From Planctomycetota bacterium (GTDB taxonomy: Bacteria; Planctomycetota; UBA1135; GCA-002748355): a stretch of 64,000 nucleotides of DNA. The stretch is taken from contig JACKHW010000007.1 in NCBI GenBank assembly GCA_020638795.1, positions 1 to 64,000 on the forward strand, read 5' to 3'. This document shows, piece by piece, positions 45,075 to 52,687 of this stretch; within the stretch, counting starts at the first letter, position 1, and each line of letters begins with the position of its first letter. Under the pieces are notes generated by a model. The model did no database searches. It was not told the DNA's origin and worked only from the letters and a program-made list of their open reading frames with translations. The position numbers were made by a program, and so were the translations under genes.

Positions 45075-46457
45075 ATGCTTGACATCTTGATCCTCGAGGA
45101 CGACGCCGAGCAACGCCTCGCGCTCGAGACCTATCTCCGCACGAAGGGCGCGACGATCCGTCATGCGCCGACCATCGCCGAGGCGACGGCACGTGTGAAC
45201 GAGAAGATGCCCGATCTCGTGTTCGCCGATCTCAACCTGCCCGACGGAAGCGGGCTCGAACTCCTCGAAGCCGTCCACTCCATCGATCCAGAAGTCGACG
45301 TCGTCATGATCTCGGGCCAAACGACGATCGATGCCGCGATCGACGCGCTTCGACTCGGAGCTACGGACTGGCTCAAGAAGCCCGCCGACACGAATCGTTT
45401 GAGCGCGGTGCTCGCGAGCGTCCAGCGACGCGTGGCCCTGAAGAACGAGGTGCGTGATCTCCGCGGCCGACTCAAGAGTCTCGGGCGCTTCCAGTCGATG
45501 GTCGGCGCATCCCGCGCGATGCAGGATGTCTACGACTGCATCGAACGCGTTGCACCGACCGAAGAAACCGTCTTCCTCGTCGGCGAGACCGGAACCGGAA
45601 AGGAAGTCACGAGTCGGACAATTCACGAATTGAGTCGACGTCGTGAAAACGCGTTCGTCCCGGTCAACTGCGGCGCGATCGCCGTCAACCTGATCGAGTC
45701 CGAGTTCTTCGGGCACGAGAAGGGCGCGTTCACCGGAGCCGACAAGCAGCGCAAGGGCTACTTCGAACAGGCTCACGGCGGCACACTGTTCCTCGACGAG
45801 ATCACCGAAATGCCGATCGAGCTGCAGGTCAAACTGCTGCGTGCCCTGGAATCACGTCAAATCACGCGCGTCGGCGGAAACGACCTGATCGATGTCGACA
45901 TTCGCATCATCGCAGCGACCAACCGCGACCCGCACGAAGCGGTCGATGACGGCAAACTCCGCCAGGACCTGCTGTATCGGCTCATGGTCTTCCGCATCGA
46001 CCTGCCGCCACTTCGGGACCGCGAAGGGGATATCGCACTGCTCGCGCAAGCGATCCTCGACTCGGTCAACAACGAGTACGAAGTCAGCAAGGCCTTCGAT
46101 GATTCGACCCTCGCACGGCTCGCCACGTATTCGTGGCCCGGCAACGTGCGCGAACTCGTCAACTGCGTGCGCCGGTCGCACATCATGGCGAAGGACGACG
46201 TCATCCTGCCGAGCCACCTTCCGGACATCGACGGCGGTCCTGCATCGCCGACGAGCGCCTCCACTCCGGGAAGCCAAGGTGACGGCATCGGGGTGCGTCC
46301 CGGCATGTCCATCGCCGAGGCCGAGCGCCTGCTGATCGAGGCAACGCTCGAGCAGAACGGCGGGGACAAGCGACAAGCCGCGGAGACGCTCGGGATCAGT
46401 CTCAAAACTTTGTATTCGAGACTGCAGGTCTACGCCGCGGCTCGCGCGGACGATTAG
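45075..46457 (+). CDS. NtrC-family sigma-54-dependent response regulator
   Basis: A 460-residue enhancer-binding activator. The receiver domain (1-120) holds the phospho-acceptor Asp52 in FADLNLPDGSG and Lys at KKPADT. The AAA+ domain carries Walker A GETGTGKE, the sigma-54-contacting GAFTGAD loop and LFLDEITEMP. The C-terminus ends in a Fis-type helix-turn-helix (QAAETLGISLKTLYSRL). It should be phosphorylated by a histidine kinase and open sigma-54 promoters from upstream sites. Five sigma-54 promoter matches lie between 45.0 and 55.8 kb. A LOV-domain hybrid kinase follows within 3 kb and is a candidate partner. The frame extends upstream to 45033, but the ATG at 45075 fits the family. Confidence 0.9.
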   Translation: MLDILILEDDAEQRLALETYLRTKGATIRHAPTIAEATARVNEKMPDLVFADLNLPDGSGLELLEAVHSIDPEVDVVMISGQTTIDAAIDALRLGATDWLKKPADTNRLSAVLASVQRRVALKNEVRDLRGRLKSLGRFQSMVGASRAMQDVYDCIERVAPTEETVFLVGETGTGKEVTSRTIHELSRRRENAFVPVNCGAIAVNLIESEFFGHEKGAFTGADKQRKGYFEQAHGGTLFLDEITEMPIELQVKLLRALESRQITRVGGNDLIDVDIRIIAATNRDPHEAVDDGKLRQDLLYRLMVFRIDLPPLRDREGDIALLAQAILDSVNNEYEVSKAFDDSTLARLATYSWPGNVRELVNCVRRSHIMAKDDVILPSHLPDIDGGPASPTSASTPGSQGDGIGVRPGMSIAEAERLLIEATLEQNGGDKRQAAETLGISLKTLYSRLQVYAAARADD

Positions 46458-46660
46458 GCGAGCGCTCGCGGCGACTTCGCGAACAGGACGGCTCCGACCA
46501 CGCAAGTGACGATGCCTCCGAGAACGAGCCACATCGATCGGTCGGTGGGATTGCCAGTGAACACTTCCGACACGCTCGACGCGAACGATTCGGTCGCGTT
46601 GATACCGAAGATCAAGAGCACGACACCGGCAACGAAGAGCAAGATTCCTACGAGCTTCAT
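46454..46660 (-). CDS. DUF3185-like small membrane protein
   Basis: A 68-residue protein with two transmembrane helices (residues 2-22 and 45-62) linked by a short loop (ATESFASSVSEVFTGNPTDR), which fits the DUF3185 family. It starts at the ATG at 46660, immediately behind the overlapping DUF1328 stop. A GTG at 46666 is an alternative. Its stop overlaps the convergent NtrC-type stop by four bases. It is the second gene of a small sigma-54-type operon. The function of DUF3185 is unknown. Confidence 0.75.
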   Translation of the reverse strand: MKLVGILLFVAGVVLLIFGINATESFASSVSEVFTGNPTDRSMWLVLGGIVTCVVGAVLFAKSPRALA

Positions 46661-46662
46661 GA

Positions 46663-46830
46663 TCACACCGCCTTGGGACTACGGCCGAACACGAGTGCGA
46701 CCAGGAAGACCACGAGGAACACGATGAACAAGATCTTCGCGACTCCGGCGAGCGCACCGGCGATCCCCGTGAAGCCGAGCAAGCCGGCAATGAGAGCAAG
46801 GACCAAGAAGGTCAAACCCCAAGACAACAT
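46663..46830 (-). CDS. DUF1328-like small membrane protein (YtjA type)
   Basis: A 55-residue membrane protein: MLSWGLTFLVLALIAGLLGF, then TGIAGALAGVAKILFIVFLV and FLVALVFGRSPKAV. The glycine-rich first helix and second hydrophobic helix match the DUF1328/YtjA family. It is preceded by GAGGAG at the right distance, and a sigma-54 promoter lies about 90 bp upstream. Its TGA overlaps the start region of the DUF3185 gene, so the two are coupled. Such proteins are induced by envelope or osmotic stress in other bacteria; their mechanism is unknown. Confidence 0.8.
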   Translation of the reverse strand: MLSWGLTFLVLALIAGLLGFTGIAGALAGVAKILFIVFLVVFLVALVFGRSPKAV

Positions 46831-46919
46831 GATTTCTCCTCGTGATTGGTAAGCGGTTGCTTCGTATTGATCGATGAGTCGTGGAGAGCAGACGACACCA
46901 CGGCCTGTCGATCACGAAT

Positions 46920-46934
46920 GCAACGAGTGTGCCC
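46920..46934 (-). promoter_or_regulatory. Sigma-54 promoter (GGGCAC-N5-TTGCA) for DUF1328-DUF3185
   Basis: On the minus strand GGGCAC-ACTCG-TTGC followed by A keeps GG-N10-GC spacing exactly and differs from TGGCAC-N5-TTGCA only at the first base. The predicted leader to the DUF1328 ATG is about 78 bases. Confidence 0.65.
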
Positions 46935-47009
46935 CGGACCTGATCCGGCCCAAGTCGGGCTTCGAGCACCTGATTCAGTTCGATTCGCGAGCCAATCCGC
47001 GTCGAGCGA

Positions 47010-49457
47010 TCAAGCGGGTTGCGAGTCGTTTGTAGAATCAGGCACTTCGTCGTCGTCGGACTCTGGACCGGCGACCAACGCATCGATGAGCTCGAGGAGC
47101 GTGCTCGGCACGACGGGCTTCGCGAGAAAAGCATCGAAACCCGCATCCAACGCGCGGCGTCGATCTCGAGGAGCACCACGTCCACTCACGGCGATGGCCA
47201 CAGGCTCGTCGCCGAAATGCTCGGCGTCACGCAGCGACCGAATCAGGTCGTGACCCGACATCCCGGGGAGCATGATGTCGCTGACGAGCAGGGAAACCGG
47301 TGCTTCCCGGATCTTCTCCAGTGCTTCTTCGGCACTCGCGGCAGCGACGACCTGGAAGCCGTGAGCCTCGAGAATCCGGAGCATCGCGAACCGCGCACTC
47401 GATTCGTCGTCGACGACGAGTGCACTGCGGGATCGAATGGGTTCATGTCGGCGCTGCGGTACGACTTCCGGGGTTGCCACGGAATCCGACGTCGGTAGGC
47501 GCACGCTGAAGGTCGAACCGAACCCGCGCCCTTCGGACCACACGCCGACCGTACCACCGTGCTTCTCGACGACGTGCTTGACGATGGCGAGCCCGAGACC
47601 CAGTCCGCGCACACTCTTCGATGTCTCTGCAGCACGCCAGAAGCGCTGAAACACCGAACCACGATCCTCTTGCGAGATTCCGACACCGCTGTCGAGCACG
47701 TCGATCACGGCATGGGCGCCATCGCGGCGCAAACGGACCTCGATCGATCCACCGCGCGAAGTGAACTTGATCGCGTTCTCGATCAGATTGCGTATTACTT
47801 GCGACATACGATCCGCATCGACGACTGACGCGATGGAGTTCGACGGTAGATCGATCGAGAGGTCGAGTCCCGCTTCGGAGGCGGTGGGCGTCAGATCGAG
47901 CGCCGTTTGCTCGACGAGCGGCCTCAGATCCTGGGACGATCTGTCGAGATCGATGCCGTCGGCCGTCGTGAATCGAGATACATCGAGAAGGTCACTAACG
48001 AGCCGAGCCTGGGCATCGATGCTTCGAATCAGGTGGGTCGCGACCTGCGACGGCTCGACGTCGGCACCGGCCTCGAGGAGGATCGATGCCCACAGGCGCG
48101 CGCTGTGAAGCGGAGAACGCAGCTCGTGCGACACGACACCGAGGAAGACATCGCGCGCTTCGAGCGCCTTCTGTGCCGCCTCGTGGGCAGCCTTGCTCGA
48201 ACGGAGGAGTTCTTCGCGTTCGTTCTGGCGAGCGATGTCCCCGGTCACGTCGCGACTCACGCTGACGAAGTGCGTGAGCTCACCGAATGCCGATCGCACG
48301 GGTGACAGCACCAGACGGTTCCAGAACGGCACTCCGTCCTTGCGATGATTGAGGAGCACGACGTCCGACGAAATCCCCTTGTCGATCGCCTCGCGCAATA
48401 CGTCGAGCGCATCTTGGTCTCGAGCACGCTCGTTGAGGAATCGACAGTTCTTGCCGAGGATCTCGGACGCGCGATAGCCCGTCATACGTTCGAACGCGGC
48501 GTTGACCTCCACGATCGGGCGATCCTCACGTGTGGCGTCCGCAATGACGATCGCGACTTCGGTGCTTTCGAGCGCACGATCGCGAAGCGTCAACGCAGCC
48601 TCGGTTTCACTCGCCCTGGCCGCGGCGTTGTACAACACGAGAACGAGAACCGAAGCGCTGGCGACCGTCGTCATGCTCAGGGCGAACTCCATCGCCCACC
48701 ATCGTTCGCGCGCACCGAGGATGGCCAACCAGCCGATCAGGACGGGCACGGCGATCGCGGCCGGCAAGGCCGATCGAAACACGACGCCAGCGGGAGAGTG
48801 CAGGCCCATGATGCGACCGATGCCGAAATCGCGTCGAGACAAGACGACGCCGACCGCGACCAAGAACAAGATGGCGGCAGTGGGAAGCGCCATCGCCGTA
48901 TGGCCTTCGAACCAATAGAAGTCCGAGGCGCCGTACGCGTATCCGACGACTCCCATCACCGCGAGCACGACGGTGATGAACAGCGCCGCCTGCCCCCAGT
49001 AGACGAGTCGCGACCATCCGCGGGCAGTCAAGAAGCCGCCGAAGCCCACGAGACAGAACGCAACCGAGGTCGTCAGCGCCATCCGTCCAGGCGATGCTTC
49101 GTATCGCGTCTGCGGATCGTCTTTGACGAACAGTTCGTCGAGACCGAGCCTCCAGGCGAACGCGTCTTGGAGCAGGTGCAACATGCCCCAACCAAAGACG
49201 ATCACGTACCCGATCCGCGCCCGACGCACCTTCCACGGCATGGACCAAAGTGCCACGCCGAGAACGACGAAGCCGAGTGCCGCGTTGAACTTGACCGACA
49301 CCGTATTGCGGATCGGAGTGTGCAGCTTCTCGATCCCGAAGAGCCAGCCGCAGATGACTGCGATACCGAACGTGAAGCCGACGAGCGCCAGCACACGGGA
49401 CGTGCCACTGACCCTCGGATAGCGCTGGAGCTTTCGACGGGTGATGGATCGCGACAT
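47010..49457 (-). CDS. LOV-domain hybrid sensor histidine kinase
   Basis: A membrane-bound hybrid kinase of about 815 residues. Residues 20-280 contain about seven or eight transmembrane helices, a membrane sensor module. Residues 295-405 are a LOV domain: GKNCRFLNERARDQ (335-348) carries the photoreactive Cys338, with LNHRKDGVPFWN downstream as in LOV photoreceptors. The usual RFLQ glutamine is Asn. DHp box FLGVVSHELRSPLHS has His444; N, G1 and G2 boxes follow. A receiver domain at the C-terminus has Asp727 in LLVSDIMLPGMSG. LOV domains form a flavin-cysteinyl adduct under blue light. It lies 64 bases behind the AI-2E permease gene and may signal to the NtrC-type regulator. Confidence 0.88.
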   Translation of the reverse strand: MSRSITRRKLQRYPRVSGTSRVLALVGFTFGIAVICGWLFGIEKLHTPIRNTVSVKFNAALGFVVLGVALWSMPWKVRRARIGYVIVFGWGMLHLLQDAFAWRLGLDELFVKDDPQTRYEASPGRMALTTSVAFCLVGFGGFLTARGWSRLVYWGQAALFITVVLAVMGVVGYAYGASDFYWFEGHTAMALPTAAILFLVAVGVVLSRRDFGIGRIMGLHSPAGVVFRSALPAAIAVPVLIGWLAILGARERWWAMEFALSMTTVASASVLVLVLYNAAARASETEAALTLRDRALESTEVAIVIADATREDRPIVEVNAAFERMTGYRASEILGKNCRFLNERARDQDALDVLREAIDKGISSDVVLLNHRKDGVPFWNRLVLSPVRSAFGELTHFVSVSRDVTGDIARQNEREELLRSSKAAHEAAQKALEARDVFLGVVSHELRSPLHSARLWASILLEAGADVEPSQVATHLIRSIDAQARLVSDLLDVSRFTTADGIDLDRSSQDLRPLVEQTALDLTPTASEAGLDLSIDLPSNSIASVVDADRMSQVIRNLIENAIKFTSRGGSIEVRLRRDGAHAVIDVLDSGVGISQEDRGSVFQRFWRAAETSKSVRGLGLGLAIVKHVVEKHGGTVGVWSEGRGFGSTFSVRLPTSDSVATPEVVPQRRHEPIRSRSALVVDDESSARFAMLRILEAHGFQVVAAASAEEALEKIREAPVSLLVSDIMLPGMSGHDLIRSLRDAEHFGDEPVAIAVSGRGAPRDRRRALDAGFDAFLAKPVVPSTLLELIDALVAGPESDDDEVPDSTNDSQPA

Positions 49458-49521
49458 GAAGACGAGGTGGACATTGCCCCGGTATTTCGCGCAGGAGTCT
49501 GCAGCGCGAGCAGGTCCGGAA

Positions 49522-50652
49522 TCAAGCTCTGACCGCGGGAGCCTGACGGTCGCTTCGCGAGGATGCCGACAAGAGTTTCGCGAGCCCCTGGAGGCGTGGG
49601 ATGTGGTCACACGCGATCTTGAAGGCGACGAGCAGGGGTACGGCGATCAACGCCCCCGGAATCCCCCACAGCCATCCGAGCAATAGCAACCACGAAAACA
49701 GAACGATCGGCGAGATCGTGAGGCTGCGTCCGAGCACGATCGGCGTCACGACCATGCCTTCGAGAAGATTGAGAAGGCCGTAGCACACTGCTGGCAGTAT
49801 GCCGAACGTGAGAGAATCGAGTTCCGTGATACCGAGCACGGCAACGACGGCGACGCCGGCCAGCGCGCCGACGTAAGGCACGAAGTTGGCGAGCGTCGCC
49901 ACGACACCCCAAAGCGCGGGATTCGGCAAGCCGAACGCGGCGCAGATCCCGGCGACGCAGACACCGAGAGCGACGTTGATGACGACGATCGTCAACATGT
50001 AGCGCGTGATCGATCGATCGATCGCATGCACCATGGCGACGACGGCCTTTCCTTCGCCCAGGCACTTCGTCGATGCAACCAGCGCCCGCAGGAGCGACTC
50101 GCTCGACGTGAGCATGAACAGCGCGAGGACGAGCACCAACGCGAGATTGGCTCCGGCATCCCAGAGACCTCCTAGAAGCGTCGTTCCGGGACGCTGGTTG
50201 ACGACCGCGACTTCGAGGGGCTTCTTCGCATCGTCACCCTTGGTGATTTCTTCGACGGCCTTCGTCACTTCTTCGACCGAATCCAATTGACCCGAAATGC
50301 CGCTGAACGAACTCATGACGCGCATGCGAACTTCGCGGAGGTCTCCAGGCAGCCTCTCCATCCACCGTGATGCAGGCTCGCTGATGCGATACACGCCGTA
50401 GGCGCCTGCTCCGAGCATGACGAGCAGCAGCGCGGTCGCGCCGAGGGCTGTCGGGATTCCGCGACGCCTCAGCCACCGAACGGGTGGGTCCAGCACGAGC
50501 TTGACCAAGAACGCGAGCACGAACGGCAAAAGCACCGGTTTCGCGATCGCGAGCGTGTAGATCGTGGCGAGCACCGCGAGCACGATGGCCGCGATGCTCG
50601 ATCGAGGACGATGCTCACGCTTCGTCGTCGCAGGCTGTGCTGGACCGTGCAT
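49522..50652 (-). CDS. AI-2E family transporter (UPF0118/PerM)
   Basis: A polytopic inner-membrane protein of 376 residues in the AI-2E/PerM family. It starts with a tandem helix pair (SSIAAIVLAVLATIYTLAIA and FVLAFLVKLVLDPPVRWLRR), then a soluble coiled section (EVRMRVMSSFSGISGQLDS), then four to five helices ending in PIVLGRSLTISPIVLFSWLL. The PIVLGRSLTISP motif is typical of the family. Family members have been linked to AI-2 or solute export, or to stress tolerance; the substrate here is unknown. It starts 3 bases after the stop of the lipoprotein gene, so both come from one sigma-54-type promoter. Confidence 0.85.
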   Translation of the reverse strand: MHGPAQPATTKREHRPRSSIAAIVLAVLATIYTLAIAKPVLLPFVLAFLVKLVLDPPVRWLRRRGIPTALGATALLLVMLGAGAYGVYRISEPASRWMERLPGDLREVRMRVMSSFSGISGQLDSVEEVTKAVEEITKGDDAKKPLEVAVVNQRPGTTLLGGLWDAGANLALVLVLALFMLTSSESLLRALVASTKCLGEGKAVVAMVHAIDRSITRYMLTIVVINVALGVCVAGICAAFGLPNPALWGVVATLANFVPYVGALAGVAVVAVLGITELDSLTFGILPAVCYGLLNLLEGMVVTPIVLGRSLTISPIVLFSWLLLLGWLWGIPGALIAVPLLVAFKIACDHIPRLQGLAKLLSASSRSDRQAPAVRA

Positions 50653-50655
50653 CGA

Positions 50656-51108
50656 TCACGAGCCGATGCGTTGCTTGGTCAACGTGACCGAGTTCTCGAG
50701 ATTTCGAGCAAGCCCGGAGAACTGATCCAGCAGAGCACGTCGCGAGGTTGCCGACGCTGGTGCGAACGTCGAAGTATCGAACTGCGCGACCGAATCCAAT
50801 GCCTGGCACAGACCGGTCACGTCCACGCCGGCGAGCGCTTCGTCCGAGACCGACTCGAGAGTTTCGCTGGCGGTCTCCGCACGTTCTTGGAACGCCTGAA
50901 TGTTGGCGACCGCCGTTTCGGAAACATCAGCGGGGAGCGAAGAGCGCCACGAAGTGATTTCTCGAGAAAGCATTTCGGACTTGTCGATGGCGGACATCAT
51001 TTGATTGCGTTCCGAGTCGACAGACACGCACGCCGTCAAGAGACCGATCAAGCCATAAGCCAGTGGACGCTGGAGACGACGGAAGTTGTTGAAGAGCGAG
51101 CGATTCAT
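50656..51108 (-). CDS. Coiled-coil lipoprotein
   Basis: A 150-residue protein with a lipoprotein signal peptide (LLTAC lipobox near residue 27) and a mature part of long amphipathic helices (NQMMSAIDKSEMLSREITSW, IQAFQERAETASETLESVSD). I cannot assign a family. The ATG at 51108 has AAGG nine bases upstream. A sigma-54 promoter match stands about 100 bp ahead, and the AI-2E permease follows 3 bases downstream. It probably sits in the inner or outer membrane facing the periplasm. Confidence 0.7.
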   Translation of the reverse strand: MNRSLFNNFRRLQRPLAYGLIGLLTACVSVDSERNQMMSAIDKSEMLSREITSWRSSLPADVSETAVANIQAFQERAETASETLESVSDEALAGVDVTGLCQALDSVAQFDTSTFAPASATSRRALLDQFSGLARNLENSVTLTKQRIGS

Positions 51109-51204
51109 TCTCATGACCTTTTGATAGCGACCGTTCGCGCACGGTCTGGTGAGGACGGCAGAGCACATGCATGCGCTCCGAGTCCGAGATTGGCTGCAGG
51201 TCGG

Positions 51205-51219
51205 ACAAAAGGCGTGCCA
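51205..51219 (-). promoter_or_regulatory. Sigma-54 promoter (TGGCAC-N5-TTGT) for the lipoprotein-AI-2E operon
   Basis: On the minus strand TGGCAC-GCCTT-TTGT matches the -24 element exactly and the -12 element with one change. Start predicted near 51193, leader about 85 bases. Confidence 0.65.
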
Positions 51220-51221
51220 AA

Positions 51222-51262
51222 CCGTGAACCGCTCGATATGGGGCGTGCGCACCGGTTCACGG
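51222..51262. promoter_or_regulatory. Inverted repeat between divergent sigma-54 promoters
   Basis: CCGTGAACCG (51222-51231) and CGGTTCACGG (51253-51262) form a perfect 10-bp inverted repeat with a 21-base spacer. It lies between the two divergent sigma-54 promoters, where an enhancer site for an NtrC-type activator could serve both. Confidence 0.45.
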
Positions 51263-51360
51263 GCGAGGAGGCGCGGAAGAATGCACTCTTTTCCGTGCGT
51301 CCGTGCCTGGAACTACCACGGGATCGGTGCCTAGCGCCTTACCACCGCCCAGTACAGCCA

Positions 51361-51375
51361 TGGTACGGATCTTGT
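51361..51375 (+). promoter_or_regulatory. Sigma-54 promoter (TGGTAC-N5-TTGT) for DUF883 operon
   Basis: TGGTAC-GGATC-TTGT has correct -24/-12 spacing with one change in each element. Start near 51387, leader about 75 bases to the DUF883 ATG. Confidence 0.6.
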
Positions 51376-51461
51376 CATCGCTCCTCCCTGCGTCGTGACG
51401 CCGACAGCCGCGTTGCCGTCGCGGCGCAGTCCATCATCAGGATCAAAACGAGGAGAACACG

Positions 51462-51755
51462 ATGTCTGCTTCCAACACCATCACCAAGCCTTCCGTCGAC
51501 AGCTCCGATCTCGGAGAGCAAGTTCGAGTGATCGGCAACGACGTCAAAGAACTCGCACGGATCACGAAGGATGCCCTCACCGAACGCGCACAACTCGCGA
51601 AGGATGCAGGAGTGGCCGTCGCCATGCGCGGCAAGGACAAGATCTCGCAGGCTCGCGAGCAGCTCGAGGACGCGACGCGCGAGCAACCACTCAAGTCCGT
51701 TCTCGTCGCCGCTGGCGTCGGTGCGGTGATCGGCTTGATCTTCGCGCGTCGTTGA
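51462..51755 (+). CDS. DUF883-family (ElaB/YqjD-like) protein
   Basis: A 97-residue protein of the ElaB/YqjD/DUF883 type. A helical, charged N-terminal part (LGEQVRVIGNDVKELARITK) is followed by a single C-terminal membrane helix with the family ending QPLKSVLVAAGVGAVIGLIF. E. coli homologues anchor ribosomes to the membrane in stationary phase; here the role is inferred by family. GAGGAG precedes the ATG, and a sigma-54 promoter stands upstream. It is first in an operon with the membrane protein and MscS channel. Confidence 0.85.
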   Translation: MSASNTITKPSVDSSDLGEQVRVIGNDVKELARITKDALTERAQLAKDAGVAVAMRGKDKISQAREQLEDATREQPLKSVLVAAGVGAVIGLIFARR

Positions 51756-51829
51756 CAGAGCGCGGCGACGCGCCGCTCCGCTCCGCGCCGCCACCTTTCC
51801 TCGAATCCGAATCACGCGAAACCACAACC

Positions 51830-52687
51830 ATGGACTCGACAAGAGACGCGCACGACGACCGTGCTGTGCCACTGAACAACGCACAGGGCGACACACCGCG
51901 TGGCACAGCCAGCGATGCATGGCAGGCGCTGCGCGCCGCTGCCAGCGACAGCGTCGATATCGTCCGCCTGCGCACGATGCGACTCTTGGGACGGTTCCGC
52001 GCATTCACGTTCGCCGTCGCGCTCGTGATCATCGCCACGCTCGTCTCCGCGATGTGCGTCGCAGCGGGCGGGATTTGGGCGACCATCCGCATCTTGAGCG
52101 ACTTGCGCGTTGCATTCGGCGGCGGCCTCCTCGGCTCGGCACTGACCGCAGTGGCGTTCATGTGGGCGATCGTCTGCGGAGTTTGGCTTTTGCGAGCGCT
52201 ACGTCGCCGCGCGTTCTTGAAACGCTGCAGGCGAGCAGTGGCGATGCATCATGCGCGTCGCAGTCAGACGACGACGCCCGAAATCGCTGCTCTCGCCGAA
52301 CTCGAGCGACGTAAGCGCTCCGACCTGACACACGATGCCGGCCGCGTTCTTTCAGCAGGCAACGAAGTCTTGCGAGAACATCCGCTGACGAGTCTCGCAG
52401 TCGGAGCGACTTCCGGCTTCTTGTCGACGACTGCGTGGACCCGAATCGGCGCAGCCGCCGCATCGAAGACCCGCGGCAACCGCCGACGCTGGGGCCGCCG
52501 CATTACGATCGCCGCACTGCGCCTTGCTCGAACTCTCGGCATCGCATCGACCGTCGAACAGATCGTCGCGCAGATGCAGGATGCGAGCACGCCCGGATCC
52601 AAGGGTTCGAACGAGGGGCGTGACGATGTCGATCCTAGGATGGCAGCACCGCGACCGGCAGGCATGAGCGAGGTACGGTCCCGATGA
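51830..52687 (+). CDS. Two-TM membrane protein of unknown function
   Basis: A 285-residue protein with two adjacent transmembrane helices (about residues 62-88 and 100-122) in the first half and a basic, Arg-rich cytoplasmic C-terminal half. The N-terminal part resembles holin-like or phage-shock-type membrane proteins in layout only; no family is recognised. It starts 75 bp after the DUF883 gene and ends overlapping the MscS start (ATGA), so it is in the same operon. No good Shine-Dalgarno sequence stands ahead of its ATG. Confidence 0.65.
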   Translation: MDSTRDAHDDRAVPLNNAQGDTPRGTASDAWQALRAAASDSVDIVRLRTMRLLGRFRAFTFAVALVIIATLVSAMCVAAGGIWATIRILSDLRVAFGGGLLGSALTAVAFMWAIVCGVWLLRALRRRAFLKRCRRAVAMHHARRSQTTTPEIAALAELERRKRSDLTHDAGRVLSAGNEVLREHPLTSLAVGATSGFLSTTAWTRIGAAAASKTRGNRRRWGRRITIAALRLARTLGIASTVEQIVAQMQDASTPGSKGSNEGRDDVDPRMAAPRPAGMSEVRSR

